From the NCBI GenBank assembly GCA_025677825.1, contig JAIXMO010000023.1, positions 388,375-452,374 of the forward strand: a stretch of 64,000 bases of DNA. The letters run 5' to 3'. The translations under genes and the position numbers were made by a program. A model generated the notes under the pieces. The model had not been told where the DNA came from, did no database searches, and saw only the letters and a program-made list of their open reading frames with translations. This document shows, piece after piece, positions 22,734 to 34,968 of the stretch. Source of the DNA: Helicostylum pulchrum (taxonomy: Eukaryota > Mucoromycota > Mucoromycetes > Mucorales > Mucoraceae). The number at the start of each line of letters is the position of its first letter. The first letter of the stretch is position 1.

Positions 22734-25700
22734 ATGACAACCATACCAAGTACGATATGGTTCTCGGTTATTCCGGCTATTACAGTTTGCATTAGTGCAG
22801 TAACGCTATCAATTCAAAGAGGGTTACATCATAAAGGTCAACAAGAAGAAGGTGGCATATCGCTCTCTAGTCCAACTCGAATTAAAAAGGATGAAAAGAG
22901 GGACCTCTCTGTTCCTTATGAAGATACCGACCGTATCACCCGTATTACTTATTGCACTTTATTGTTAGCGACATTAGCAGCATGCGATCTCTACACTCAT
23001 GTCAGTCAAGTCAAAGATAAGCCACTTGATATTTATTCCATTGCTTCTTATACTTCTATTTTTTCCGCTTGGTTATATGCTTCTGTCTTGGCAGTGGTCT
23101 CTCGTGGTTACCGCTTACCAAATACTTGGGGTTGGATATTAAATGTTCATCTTTTCATTGTTTATACTGCTACACTAATTTTCTCAATGTACGGTTTTTG
23201 GCAAGCTGTTATTGTTGAAAACCCTCAAATGGCGTGGATGCAATGCCTATTTTATTTATTACCTGTCTTGTTAGGCATTGATTTAGTTTACATTACAGGA
23301 ACAGTTAAACAAGGACCACCCTTTTTAGACGAGAAGGGCCGACAGGTGTGTAACATTAATATCGATTCCATTTTGGGAAGACTTTATTTTAGCTGGTGTA
23401 CAAACGTTGTCAATTCTGTTTCGGCAAAAAAGGGTGATTTTACTGACGATGATTTACCTTCGTTAACTCCCACTTTTCGCGCCCATAATATATTTTATAT
23501 TTTTGGTAGTACGCGTGGTAAAGGACCGTTGTTTTATCGTTTATTAAAAGCTAATTCGGTTACGGTAACTATTCAGGTCGTGTTGGCTTCTATTTCTGCT
23601 GGGTTGTATTATGCTCCTGCTTTCTTTATGAATCGTTTGCTTCAATTGTTGCAAGACTTAAGTAATGGTGTTCATTATGACCATCCTGTAAAGTATGGTA
23701 GTATCATCGTTTTTGGAATGGGTGCATCTGTTGTTATCTTGGGTACTATAGTTGGTCAATTATGGTTTTATGGTAAGGATATATAACTTTTTGTAAATTT
23801 AACTATACATTTAACCGCATATTCATATTTTAGCTTCTTGTATTCTTCAACCTCGTGTAAGAACCATGTTAAATGTTGAAGTGTACAGAAAATCTCTTCG
23901 TAGACGTGACCTTTCTGTTTCTACAACTGAAGGAAATAAAGAGGGTACAGAAGAAAACGAAAGCGAAGAAGGATCCACTTCATCTAGTGGTGCCGTAGTT
24001 AATTTAATGGGTACTGATGCTAGTCGTATATCCGATTTCTCTGCACTTTGGACTGCTTGTATCTCTGCGCCTTTAGAATTAATCACTGGTTTTTACTTTT
24101 TGTATCAATTGATTGGTGTCGCTTGCTTCTTTGGTTTACTGGTGATGATTATTATTTTACCCATCAATCATTTTAATGCAAAAATCTTTTCTAGAACTCA
24201 AGATCGTTTGATGGAAGCGCGTGATAAACGTGTATCCTTAATGAACGAAGTGTTGCAAGGTATTCGTCAAATCAAGTTCTTTGCTTGGGAGTCCAAGTGG
24301 GAAGAACGTATTATGAAGGCTAGAAATGTTGAACTTCATCAATTAAGTATCACTTATATTAATGGTGTATTTTTCTCTTTGGTTTGGCAAGGGTAAATAT
24401 ATACATATATATATTTAACATGTTCTTTATGGTAACAGTTCCTTTTTTTAACATTTTTTTTTCTTGTTAGCGCACCTATTTTAGTTACACTTGCTTCTTT
24501 TTATGTGTTTACAAAGGTTCAAGGAAACGAATTAAATGCACCTATTGCTTTCACAGTCATTAGTATTTTTAACGAATTACGTTACGCACTTAACGTTATT
24601 CCTGAAACAGTGATTGATGCTGTACAAGCTTACTCTAGTTTAAAGCGTATTCAAAAATTCTTGGATGAAGATGAAATTGACGCTGTCTCTGAAGATTACA
24701 ATTCTCAAGCTGAAATTGGATTCTTAAAGGCTACTATTGGTTGGAAGAAAGTTTCAAAAGATCAAACAGATGAAGAAACTAGTTTTATCTTGAAGGATAT
24801 TGAGGCTACATTCCCTCGTGAGGAATTGAGTTTGATTAGTGGCGCTACTGGGTCTGGAAAGACTTTAATGTTACTCGGTTTATTGGGTGAAGCTGTATTG
24901 ATTGACGGTGAAATATCTTGTCCTCGTGTTCCCCTTGCTGAAACTATCTATTCTGAATTTGAACAGGTTTCGAAAGATATCAAGATGGAAGATTGGATCT
25001 TGGATCGCTCTTTGGCTTATGTCTCACAAACACCTTGGTTACAAAATGCTTCGATTCGTAATAATATTATCTTTGGTTTACCTTATATTGAATCTCGTTA
25101 TCAAGAAACTTTAACTGCCTGTGCTCTCAATAAAGATTTAAGTATCTTTGAAGACGGCGACCGTACTGAAATTGGTGAAAAGGGTATTACGCTCTCTGGT
25201 GGTCAAAAGGCTCGTGTTTCTTTAGCAAGAGCTGTTTATTCTCGTGCCAAGAATGTGTTGATGGATGATGTCTTGAGTGCTGTTGATGCTCATACTGCTA
25301 AACATTTATATGAAGAATGTTTAATGGGTCCCTTGATGAAAAATCGTACTCGTATTTTGGTCACTCATCATATCAAACTTTGTATTAAGGGTTGTGGTCT
25401 TTTGGTTCATATTGATGGCGGACGTGCTGGCGTTGTTGGATCTCCTGCTGATTTACGTCAATCTGGTCAATTACAAAATATTATTGAAGAAGATAACGAA
25501 TTTGAAATCGAGCAAGATGCTTCTGAGGAAGAAGCTATTGATACTTCTGTTAGCTCTTCTGAAAATACAGTCGCCGAAGTGAAAGATGATAAAAAGGATG
25601 CTCGTGTCTTGATTGAAGATGAGACTCGTGCTTCTGGTTCAGTCAAGTTTAGATTATACAAGATTTATTTTTCTATGGTCGGTAGTACAGTATTTTGGCT

Positions 25701-27594
25701 TATTTTGTCTACTTTGGTCGTTGGTGCTCGTCTCTTTGAAATTGGAGAGAGTTGGTGGGTCAAGATTTGGGCTCAGTCGTATGAACAATATTCCAATGAA
25801 GATGGTGCTAACTCTACCATGTCTGTATTAGCTAGTGGTATCGGTGCTCGTACATTTGCATTTGGTCAAATGACGGCAATCTCTGGTTCGCAAACTTTAA
25901 ACACCAATGAAGTACATACTACACCTTCAGACGGTGTTACTAATCTTAACTACTATTTGGTTGTCTACTGTTTGATTACATGTAGTAATGTTATTGTTGG
26001 TTCTCTCCGTTACGCTTTCCTTTATTGGGGAGCACTTCGTGCCAATCGACAATTGTATGCTGAATTACTTCACCGCGTGTTCCGTGCTCCTCTTCGTTTC
26101 TTTGATACTACACCTATGGGTCGTATCTTGAACAGATTCTCTAAAGATTTTGAATCAGTCGATTCCAAAATTCCTACTGATTTAATGGCGTTTATTATTC
26201 AATGGTTTATGATTTTCACTACTGGTATTACAGTTTGTGTCGTAATTCCAGTCTTTGTTATTCCCATGATCATTATTGTGATTATCAATATTATAGTTGG
26301 AATAGATTATGTTTCTAGTTCGCGTGAATTAAAACGATTAGATTCGGTTACTCGATCACCCGTATTCTCAAACTTTACTGAAACGATCTCTGGAGTTGCT
26401 ACTATTCGAGCCTTTGGTGCATCGCAACAATTTTTGCAAGTCATGATGGATAGTATTGATGCCAATGTTCGTCCGTTCTTTTATTCTTGGTCTGTCAACC
26501 GTTGGGTGAGCATGAGATATAATATGACTTCTGCTATCGTTAACTTTTCGGCGTGTGCTATTACGCTCTATAACAAGGATAGCATTGATGTTGCTTTAGC
26601 AGGTTTTGGTTTAAGTTTTGTACTCATGTTTACGGATAATATGTTTTGGGGTGTTCGTCAATACACTGGTTTGGAAATGGGTTTTAATGCCATTGAACGT
26701 ATTGTTGAATTTATGGAAATGGAGCAAGAAGCGCCTGCTATCTCTAGTATTCGTGCTCCTCCTCAATGGCCTACGCGCGGTCAAATTGAAGTCAAGGATT
26801 TAGAAGTAAGATATGCGGCTGAATTGGACCCTGTACTCAAGGGTATTTCTTTCTCTATTAAACCTCAAGAAAAGATTGGTGTGGTTGGTAGAACTGGTAG
26901 TGGTAAATCTACTCTTGCACTCTCTTTCTTCCGTTTTGTAGAGGCTTCGCAAGGTTCGATTGTCATTGATAATATTGATATCAAGGATCTTGGTACTGAC
27001 GATCTTCGCTCAAACTTGACTATTATTCCTCAAGATCCTACCTTATTCTCTGGTTCTCTTCGCTCCAATATGGATCCTTTTGATCAGTTCCAAGATGAAG
27101 ATATCTTTGCTGCTCTTCGTAGAGTTCATTTGGTTCCTAGTACGGATGCTAGTATCAGCAGTGCTCAAGGAGATGAAGTCAATGCTAACGTATTTAAAGA
27201 TCTTGATACTGCTGTTAATGAAGGTGGTAAGAATTTCTCTCAAGGTCAACGACAATTGTTATGTCTTGCTCGTGCACTCTTGAAGAGCAGTCGTATTGTG
27301 TTGATGGACGAAGCTACTGCTAGTGTTGATTTTGAAACGGATAAAGCTATTCAAAAGACAATCGCAACCGAATTTTCTGATAGTACAATCTTATGTATTG
27401 CTCATCGCTTACACACAGTCATTGAATATGACCGTATTTTATTGTTGGATCATGGTGAAATTTTAGAATTTGATAACCCTTTGACCTTGATCAATGACCC
27501 TGAATCGGCGTTCTATAAAATGTGCCGTAATTCAGGTGAATTTGATAGTTTATTGGAGCTTGCAAACTTAAAGCATCAACTTGTTGACGCGTAA
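22734..27594 (+). CDS. ABCC-type (MRP/Ybt1-like) ABC transporter
   Basis: Three exons (22734-23772, 23834-24392, 24471-27594) encode 1573 aa. The layout is hydrophobic N-terminal TMD0/L0, TMD1, NBD1, TMD2, NBD2. NBD1 shows GATGSGKT, LSGGQKAR and VLMDDVLSAVDAHT, with Asp in place of the catalytic Glu, which is normal for ABCC proteins. NBD2 shows GRTGSGKS, FSQGQRQLL and IVLMDEATASVD with an intact Glu. An acidic linker (about EQDASEEEAIDTS) follows NBD1. Family members export glutathione or bile-acid conjugates and metals into the vacuole or out of the cell. Codon use is strongly biased, suggesting good expression. The ATG at 22734 is the first in frame. Confidence 0.95.
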
Positions 27595-28372
27595 CATAGT
27601 TTACTTTGTACAGAAACCCCCCCCCCCCTTTATTTAGATGAACATATAATATAATAAAATCATACCGGTATATTATCTATAATTTTGTATGTGAATGCTT
27701 TATCGCTTTGTTTATTATTTGTACTCAATATCATATATTGCCGTTATTAAAAAAAGGTCGTACTGTACTTGTCGTTCTAGCTTGATTCACGCAACAAAGT
27801 TAAAAAAATAATAAAAAAGACCCCCAATATCATATAGTACGGTATATTCCTGTAGAAAACATCTCCATTTAACATGATTTCATGCAAGTTTCGGGTACCT
27901 TTGTAATCTGGTGATTGGCTATTCTTTTTATTTTAGGATAGACCGTTATTGCGGGAAAATTACAGCAGGATGAAGGTGATGTTTTTTTTTTCTTCAAAGT
28001 GGTTCCCACTGTATCACAGTGAGCTGTAAACAAATAGGCTTTATATAATAAATTAAGTACGTCACGAACACACACGTAATACAGGGAAAGATCATGTACA
28101 CTATATACAAAACAGAAGTAACTAATTGTCAAGTAAACATATACCAATTGCGCAACTATAGGCTTTGTTTTTTTAATAAAAACGAAGGGATCCATTTATA
28201 ATATTACGGAGGGATTTAATGTAAATAAATTAGGGAATCGCACAAACACGGTTGATAACCAATCAATGCTGTGTAACTGGGGGACATGAATGGCATAATA
28301 AAGATGGAAAAAAAAATAGGCTTATTATTTATTTTCTTTTTTTTTTTCTCATAGCCTTTTTTTGATAATAAA
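27595..28372. other. Intergenic region, no supported gene
   Basis: About 780 bp after the ABC transporter. A C11 run sits at 27618-27628. A 108-codon minus-strand frame (27869-28195) has no recognisable feature and was not accepted. A T-rich leader precedes the next ATG. Confidence 0.45.
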
Positions 28373-28789
28373 ATGGACAAAAGTGAAGAACAGTTAAAAG
28401 TTATTCAACAAAAAGATGCGCTTGCGTTTTTAGACGAGATAAGAAGTGAGTTTCCAAATGATAATAATAAGGTGTTTCAAGACTTTATCAAAATTATGGC
28501 CGACTTTAAATCTAACGAGTAAGATGTTTTTTCTTTATTTTATGAACATGTTATACGCATATGTATATTAATTAAAATGATTAGGATTGGGACAAAGCAA
28601 GTGCTTGAAAGGACAACTCAGTTATTTAGTGGACACCGTACACTCATTCAACAGTTTATACAGTTTTTACCACCTGGGCACGTATTACAAAAGACGACTG
28701 ATCTTCAAGACTCGACATGTATTGAGATTAAGACACCCTCAGGCGATTTAATAATTGTAGATAGTACACGTGGTATCGTTGAATCATAA
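28373..28789 (+). CDS. Small single-PAH-domain protein (Sin3-type fold)
   Basis: Two exons, 28373-28518 and 28585-28789, encode 116 aa. Residues about 14-75 look like a paired amphipathic helix domain: ALAFLDEIRSEFPNDNNKVF, DFIKIMADFKSNE, then VLERTTQLFSGHRTLIQQFI and FLPPG. In Sin3 corepressors several PAH domains bind repressors. Here a single PAH is followed by only about 40 unrelated residues. Such stand-alone PAH proteins could act as competitors or adaptors, but that is inference. It ends just before an A28 tract. Confidence 0.8.
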
Positions 28790-28843
28790 ATAATATATAC
28801 CCTTACTGGCAGACTACTATGATATGACATTTTTATTTCGAAC

Positions 28844-28871
<28 letters not shown>
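28844..28871 (+). repeat. A28 homopolymer
   Basis: Twenty-eight consecutive A between the PAH gene and the convergent NDPK-like gene. It could mark the tail of an old retrotransposed insertion or simply a slippage tract. Confidence 0.8.
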
Positions 28872-28874
<3 letters not shown>

Positions 28875-28920
28875 GTGGTGGTAGTATTGTTTTTGTTTTG
28901 TTTTTTCTTCTTCTCTTTTT

Positions 28921-31608
28921 TTATTGTTTATTACGTGTCGTTATTTCCTACAAGTAATAAACATCAATACTTTTTTTTGTATCTCTTTTTATATGTGTAT
29001 ATGTATGTATTTTACCTTTGAAGCGGATGAAGCAGGTCCTACTGCGGAACTTCTTTTTGTAGGTAAAGTAGCACGGCGTGAAACAGGCGTAACTGGCTCG
29101 CTATCAGCCTTCTTATTTTGACTGGCTACAGTAGGGGCTGTCAATCTTGTAATAAAACTTTTAGTAGATGATCCTCTCTTCTTTGGCTTCTTTTCGGCTT
29201 CGTCTACTTCTTCTTTTATAGGTATCTTTTGATTGACTATTGTTGCCACACGTGGTAAGTTTTTAGAAACTTTTGTAGCAGGTTTCTTGACGGTTTCACG
29301 AGCAATTGCAGGCTTTTTCTTTTCTGTGGCAGGAACTGGTTGTTCGTTCTTTAAGGTTGCGGAAGGGCTGAGCCTAGCAATGCGTGTCGTACCCGCGCTA
29401 CTATTAGCAGAGTCGATCTTGTTGTTGCTAATACGACTTCTACCAATAGGCTCTCCACTACGTACCATTGCACCGTTGTGTCCTCTTTTAATGCTGGGAG
29501 GTCTAATACGTGAACTAGAAGGAATAATAGTCTCGCTTTTTACTTCGGATTTGACGCTTGTCTTTCTTGCAAGAGGTGATTTTTTCTCGATAGAGTTAGA
29601 GCGAAGTGAAGGTGTTTTAGAATCTTTCTTTGGTGCTTTACTCTCTAAAGTGAAGGAGCTGCTAACGTTAGATGCGTTATTCATTTCAGCCGGCGGTGTC
29701 ATGGGTGTTATATCTGTATCTTTTACGTTGGTACTAAGGTCAGGTTTATCGCTTACAACGTCTTTTCCCTCTTCTACCAATACGTCTTGTAATTTGTTTT
29801 CCGTATTGTTATAAGTCAAAGTGGGAGCTTCTTCATCTTTGGTAGAGACAGTAGGTGTCATGGTAATACAGTCTCTAGGGCTATCGTCTACAATAGCTGT
29901 GGTATCAACAGGTTCTCTGGGGGTATTCTTTGTTTCAATGACTTCAGTAACAGTAGGCTCTGCTTCTTGGTCTTTTAAGCTAATATCAACTACAATGGAT
30001 TTGGTTGCCGCGTCCTTTGAAGGCTCTTCGATGATTGTAGATATGTTTTCTTGGTTTTTTAAATTATTGTCTACAGAAACAGGCTCCTTCTTATTTACTA
30101 CGGCTTCTTCGATAATAGCTTGTACATCTTCTTTCTTTTTCAAATCATTATCAGTAGTAGTAATTGCAGGTGTGATTTCCTTTGGGCTTGCCTCTTCAAC
30201 GATATTAACTGATGCAACTGTGTCGGTTTTTATGCCTTTGTCAGTGATAACTGATTCCTCGGCTGTTAAATTGTCACTAGCGGAAACTGGAATAGTTTCT
30301 TCAACTTTCAAGTCATTATCAATAGTAGCTGAAGCAAAATCGTTTGATTTTAATTCACCCTCAGTAACAACTGCAGGTGAGACAGTTTTTATAATGGTGG
30401 GAGTAATATCAGCGATCCTGTCCTCTTGTTTATCATCAGCAGTTAGAACAGGAGTTTCATCTACTATCCCTGTAACTGTACACACAGGTGTAACAGGGAT
30501 TATCTCCGCGATAGTGGCACTCTCCTTTTCATCGATTGGTGAAGAAGCTTCTTTCGCGTCAGCGGCGGTGGGAGGAGGTTTTTGTTCGGTTACATCGGAT
30601 TCTTCCGTTTGACTGACAGCTACGACCAAAGGAGTTTGACAGTCAGTAATATCGGTGATTGGAGTAGAATTGAGATCAATGGTAACTAAACCTTCAGTGA
30701 CAAGTAAAGTATTTGATTTTTCTGTGATGTCATGCTCTACGGTAGCAAAATTCATGCCGTCATATTTTACGTGAGGTAAGTTTGCAGCATCTGGGACTAA
30801 AGAGGAATGACCGAAAATAAAGTCAATTTCTTTTTTGGAGCTAACATCCGAGTCACTTCCGTGTGTGGCGTTTTGTGACGCATCTTTTCCAAACAAAGCA
30901 CGAATACTATTGATCATATACAGAAAGTAAGAAAAAAAGTATAGACAAGCATATATAAGAAACTTACGAATTTGGATATGATTTACGAGCTTTTTTATAA
31001 GTAGTTGGACCCATTAACAATCTCCAATCAGTCACTGCATTTTCCTTTTCTAAAACCAAAGCACATACATTTGAACTAAGGAAAATATTGCATGAGTAAA
31101 ATCTAAATTTACTAGCCTAACTGAAATATAAATATATATGTGCTTATATTACCCATTGCTTAACCATCGAACCATTTTATCATAGTAATTATGAGTGGCG
31201 TGATCGGTGTAGAACTCTTCAGCTTGTTCCTTAGAGTATTGAATGATTTTAGTTTGGATCACAGTGAAGCCTTCCTTTTTAATATAATCGATAATTTCAT
31301 CAAGATTATCAGTACATGAGAGTAGTGCCAAAGTACGCTCTTGTTGATCTTCTTGTTGAATCACCGGTTCTTCTTGTTCAAGTGGTACGGATGGTTTGGT
31401 ATAGTTATCAGATGCAATTTTCTTCAAGTTGTTTTTTGCTATTCAATCATTTTAATGCAACTAGAAAAAAATAAGGCACTTTTTTTTTACATACCTTCCA
31501 AGAATGGATTCGTAGTGGCTGGAATAATCTAATAACGCGAGAATTATATTAGAAAAAAAGTTATTATTACTTCAAAACATCACTTACATTTTTCGAAGTG
31601 GTAATCAT
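28921..31608 (-). CDS. NDPK-like domain fused to a long disordered Thr/Glu-rich tail
   Basis: Exons 31608-31588, 31528-31495, 31438-31153, 31075-30968, 30906-29016 and probably 28947-28921 give 788 aa. If the last intron is retained the frame stops a few codons after 29016. Residues about 45-180 follow nucleoside diphosphate kinase: ERTLALLSCTDNLDEIIDYI, NVCALVLEKENAVTDWR, SIRALFGKDASQNATHGSD. The active-site His in NATHGSD is kept, but the usual N-terminal KPD is SCTD, so catalysis is doubtful. The remaining about 600 residues are low-complexity, with several DNDLK..E repeats and a basic Ser-rich end. The tail suggests a cytoskeletal or scaffold role, but this is unproven. Confidence 0.8.
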
Positions 31609-31782
31609 AGGAAATTTAAATAAAAAAGTGGAAAAAAAAAAGAGAAAAAAGAACGAAAAATACTTTTTTTTAAGGAAACTTTCAGGAGGTTTTTTTTTCT
31701 TGTATTACAATCAATGGCAGTCAAGTCGCCCTTTTTATCCAATAGAAACCACCCCTTACCTTTCATTTTGACAATAGTAGTT

Positions 31783-32091
31783 CTATGCTCGGGAATTATC
31801 TTTTTGATTTGTTAAAGTTTTTTTTACCTTGTTGGATGTAATTAAAAAAAAATATATATCGTATATGCACTCTTTCCTTTTTGTCACTAGAGAAAAAGGG
31901 TATTTTGAAAGGTTAACCTCCATATTACCTAGATCTGGGTAAACCTTATCTGCCATATTTAGTAACACTTGTAAAAGATCGAATGACTCGGTGGTAGAAA
32001 ACAGTTGTACACCAATTACAATCCTTCTATGCTTATTACATCCAACATTACTTCTATCTATGATCACCGGAGCGCAAAAACTTACTGCCAT
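31783..32091 (-). other. Unassigned coding-like ORF abutting the transposon
   Basis: The frame begins with ATG at 32091, one base from the TA target site of the element at 32094, and reads MAVSFCAPVIIDRSNVGCNK onwards. It contains LQVLLNMADKVYPDLG, and a possible GTAAAA donor lies near 31828. Composition looks coding rather than random, but no family is recognised. It may be an exon remnant cut by the insertion. Confidence 0.25.
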
Positions 32092-32093
32092 TA

Positions 32094-32340
32094 CAGTATT
32101 TTCGGTTACATTTGAGAAGACTATAAATTTTTTTAGACCGATAGAAAAGTTTTTGAGAATTGTATTTTATTTTTTGGAAGTCTCCAAAAAAAAAATTGAG
32201 AGAAAACAGAGAGCTTTTTAGAAATTAAGTTTTTCGACGACATTAAATAAAAATGGACTACGTTGAGAATTCCCATTTTTCTTTTAGCCAATTAAATCTT
32301 TGCATTCTAGTTCAACTGGTCCAACTGGTCCAACTGGTCC
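32094..32340 (+). repeat. Left terminal inverted repeat
   Basis: Matches the reverse complement of 34537-34800 in long blocks, including GAAATTAAGTTTTTCGACGA, AAATAAAAATGGACTACGTT and TTTTAGCCAATTAAATCTTT. An extra about 40 bp around 32180-32215 is absent from the right arm. The inner edge is three copies of CAACTGGTC. Confidence 0.88.
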
Positions 32341-32363
32341 ATTTTTTCTTTTTCAACCTAAAT

Positions 32364-33059
32364 GACAACTACAATCACAAGAGAACAGGCATTGTACCTT
32401 CTATTTTGTAAAGAATGTGGTGAAATCACCACATAAAATAAATAACAAACGAGAGTCTGCAATCCCTTTTACCGGAATTGGTTTTACACCAAAGAATAAG
32501 AAATAAACGTTATCACACCTTTAATCTTATTCCTCCTGTTTTATTAATTTTTCTGTGTCAAATATAAAGTATTTTTCCACAAGGAATACAATGAAGACAA
32601 TATAAAAATGATCCTAGAGAAGGTAGCCCTTTATGAGGATCTAGAAATTTGCCATGCTGGCGACCCTCTACAGCTAATGCTACTTCCTCATGTTAGGATC
32701 CATTCGGATCCTTTTGGTTTTAGGAAATATCGCTCTGAAGCTGATACAGTATCACAAGAAGTTCAGGAAGAAACAAAAGTTAACTTAAGTTTGAATGACA
32801 TTTAATGTTACTTAGCCAATTTCAATTATTAATACTTGAAATAGTGCACGATACTCAGATTGTTCAGTTTCTGAATCAAGTGTATGTCTCAACAGAGCCA
32901 TGGAACGAATCACTTTACACAAAAAAGAAAGTCTCATCCAGGGATATTTTTTCTTTGATTATGTTATATACAACTAGATTTGATGAGAAATCGTTATTAT
33001 CTTTTATAAAGTGGTGCAGCGCCAATGATATATTTGCTAATATATTAATAAGTCAATAA
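32364..33059 (+). other. Short ORFs in the left half of the element
   Basis: Three consecutive plus-strand frames lie here. One starts MTTTITREQALYLLFCKECG (32364) and ends after 24 codons. One is 32608-32805 (ICHAGDPLQLMLLPHVRI). One is 32805-33059 (MLLSQFQLLILEIVHDTQ). The second and third overlap as TAATG. They may be exons or frameshifted pieces of a single upstream protein of the element. No domain is recognised. Confidence 0.35.
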
Positions 33060-33411
33060 AATTGATAAAAGTAAAGCAAAGTGATTTTATTATTTGAAAG
33101 GAATAAGAATGGCAATTTATATAAATGAGATGATTTCAATGACAGTTGAATCAGATGATAGTAAAATAAGGAGTTGTGAATAACAAACGGACCGAGTTAT
33201 TTGTAGTGAGCAGATCACGATAAAGAATAACAAACAGGTGCTATTTTGCGTAACAGCTTCACGGACATCTTTTATAAGGAAAATACACGCGGTATAGATT
33301 TACCCGTAGTAAATCTGTGCTTGTCAAATAAAGCAGCAAAGCAGACTTCAAAATAGTAATCAAAAGGTGTGAATATATAGCGTGTATATATCAGCCAAGA
33401 AAGTTTTATAC

Positions 33412-34158
33412 ATGAACCAAGAACAGGAACGAAAAGTATTGAAGGATCAAAACGGTTCAAAGGTTCGATATCGAATCTTATGGATACTAAATGATGAACA
33501 TTTGAATGGTATTGCTTTATCAATCACGGAGCATCTGCCAAAGTATCAGGCATATGTCAAGAACGTCAAGAAAAATAACTTCACAGCCATTGGATACGCC
33601 AGAGAGTCTCCAGGCGAGGAACATCAGGATGTGAGAGTGGGTTTGCTTCAAAAAATGGTCAAAAAATTGTATGACACGTTGCTTGTGGATAAAGTATTTG
33701 TCACTATTTCATCGCGAGCAAATGATACCATTACATCCCGCGACACAAGTGGAAAAAATGCTCAATTGACACTTTTGAACCAAGTCCATGGAAATACGCA
33801 AGGTAATAAAAGTAGAACACTTAATTCTAATCAAATTACTCACAGTATCATATAGATCTATTGGGATATATTAGCACATCAGAAAACATCTGTCTAGTAG
33901 CGATTGATTTCGCCGGTCTGTCAACCAATACCAGTGATTTATATGATTTCATTCTGTAAGTCTTCTTATACAAAAAAAAATGTAATCACTTCTCGCTGAA
34001 AATGATTTTTTAGAGCTCATGGTTCCATCAAGAAGATCATCATTGACCTTTCTGCGTCTACTGGGTTCATGAAGTATTATAATCGAGACGATATTATTGA
34101 TAATCCTAGCATTTTAAAGGATTTTGATTGCAGAAAACCTTGTTATAAACGATCGTAA
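33412..34158 (+). CDS. Serine-recombinase-like (resolvase-fold) protein of the TIR element
   Basis: Exons 33412-33802, 33856-33955 and 34014-34158 join in phase to an uninterrupted 211-aa protein ending at TAA 34156-34158. The block AIGYARESPGEE (about residue 62) resembles the start of serine recombinases, with the Ser after Y-A-R-x as candidate nucleophile. It is followed by LLQKMVKKLYDTLLVDKVFV and the hydrophobic strand NICLVAIDFAGLS. This is compatible with an IS607-type TnpA fold. No helix-turn-helix partner domain is evident and the rest diverges, so a non-catalytic or domesticated version is possible. Ordinary spliceosomal introns show it is adapted to a eukaryotic host. Confidence 0.5.
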
Positions 34159-34536
34159 ATATCTGTTAGTTCTCAAGTCTCCACTTTCGTCTAACTTTAT
34201 GTCTATAACAAAAATCCCTTGGATATTGTTGAAAAAGTTCCAGTACGCCCTAACATGTTAATAAATGATATTAGTTTTTATTATATTTAACCTTTATTTA
34301 TTGCTTATCAAATATGTTATGTTTTATATCTTGAAAGTAATAAATAATGATTTATTTACTAACTCGGTATAACACTTTTTAGACATACGATTGCTTACGT
34401 TTTAATATTATTAAAATATAAACGTATACACCTGAATTTGTTCATCCCGGACAAAACTTAATGCTGTAAGAAAAAAATGGCCAAAATGAAAATTCTTCAT
34501 TGACTGCGAATGAGATATTATTGGCTAAATCGGAAC

Positions 34537-34800
34537 AGTTGGACCAGTTGAATCAGTTGGACCAGTTGAATCAGTTGGACCAGTTGAATCAGTTGGACCA
34601 GTTGGCCTAGAATACAAAGATTTAATTGGCTAAAAGAAAAAATGGGAATTCTTAACGTAGTCCATTTTTATTTAAAGATGTCAAATCTAAAAGAAAGGAA
34701 ATCGTCGAAAAACTTAATTTCTAAAAAGCTCCCAAAAATAAAATATAATTCTCAAAAACTTTTCTATCGGTAGTCTTCTCAAATGTAACCGAAAATACTG
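34537..34800 (-). repeat. Right terminal inverted repeat with 18-bp tandem unit
   Basis: Reverse-complement partner of 32094-32340. The inner edge (34537-34611) is an 18-bp unit, GTTGGACCAGTTGAATCA, repeated about four times. It is a two-step version of the 9-bp CAACTGGTC unit of the left arm. The outer end is 168 bp from the permease ATG. Confidence 0.88.
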
Positions 34801-34968
34801 TACAGTGAATGTTTGGATAGGCGGACTTGGGTTTCAGAGACAGGGTCGACCCATCCTATTAGATCAGTAAGAAAAAAAGTTTTTTTTTTGTATAATGACA
34901 CTAAATTTTTTTTTTCTCTCTCTCTTCCTTTTCTCTCTTTTTTTTATACAAGTTAAATTTTCATAAAG

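Larger units (their letters stand above)
32094..34800. mobile_element. TA-flanked 2.7-kb TIR transposon carrying a spliced cargo gene
   Basis: CAGTATTTTCGGTTACATTT at 32094 recurs as its exact reverse complement ending at 34800. The dinucleotide TA flanks both ends (32092-32093 and 34801-34802), the target duplication typical of Tc1/mariner elements. The inverted repeats extend about 250 bp with indels. No DDE transposase is found inside. Instead the interior has short ORFs at 32364-33059 and a three-exon gene at 33412-34158. It sits between the start of the NDPK-like gene and the start of the permease gene. Confidence 0.85.

Noticed and set aside
27869..28195. 108-codon minus-strand ORF downstream of the ABC transporter
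   Set aside because: No domain, AT-driven composition, and no supporting splice or neighbour context.
29233..30612. Two long plus-strand ORFs (193 and 263 codons) opposite the NDPK-like gene tail
   Set aside because: They are antisense shadows of the low-complexity Thr/Glu/Val tail, whose codon pattern leaves the opposite strand open. They show only Ser/Val/Phe runs.
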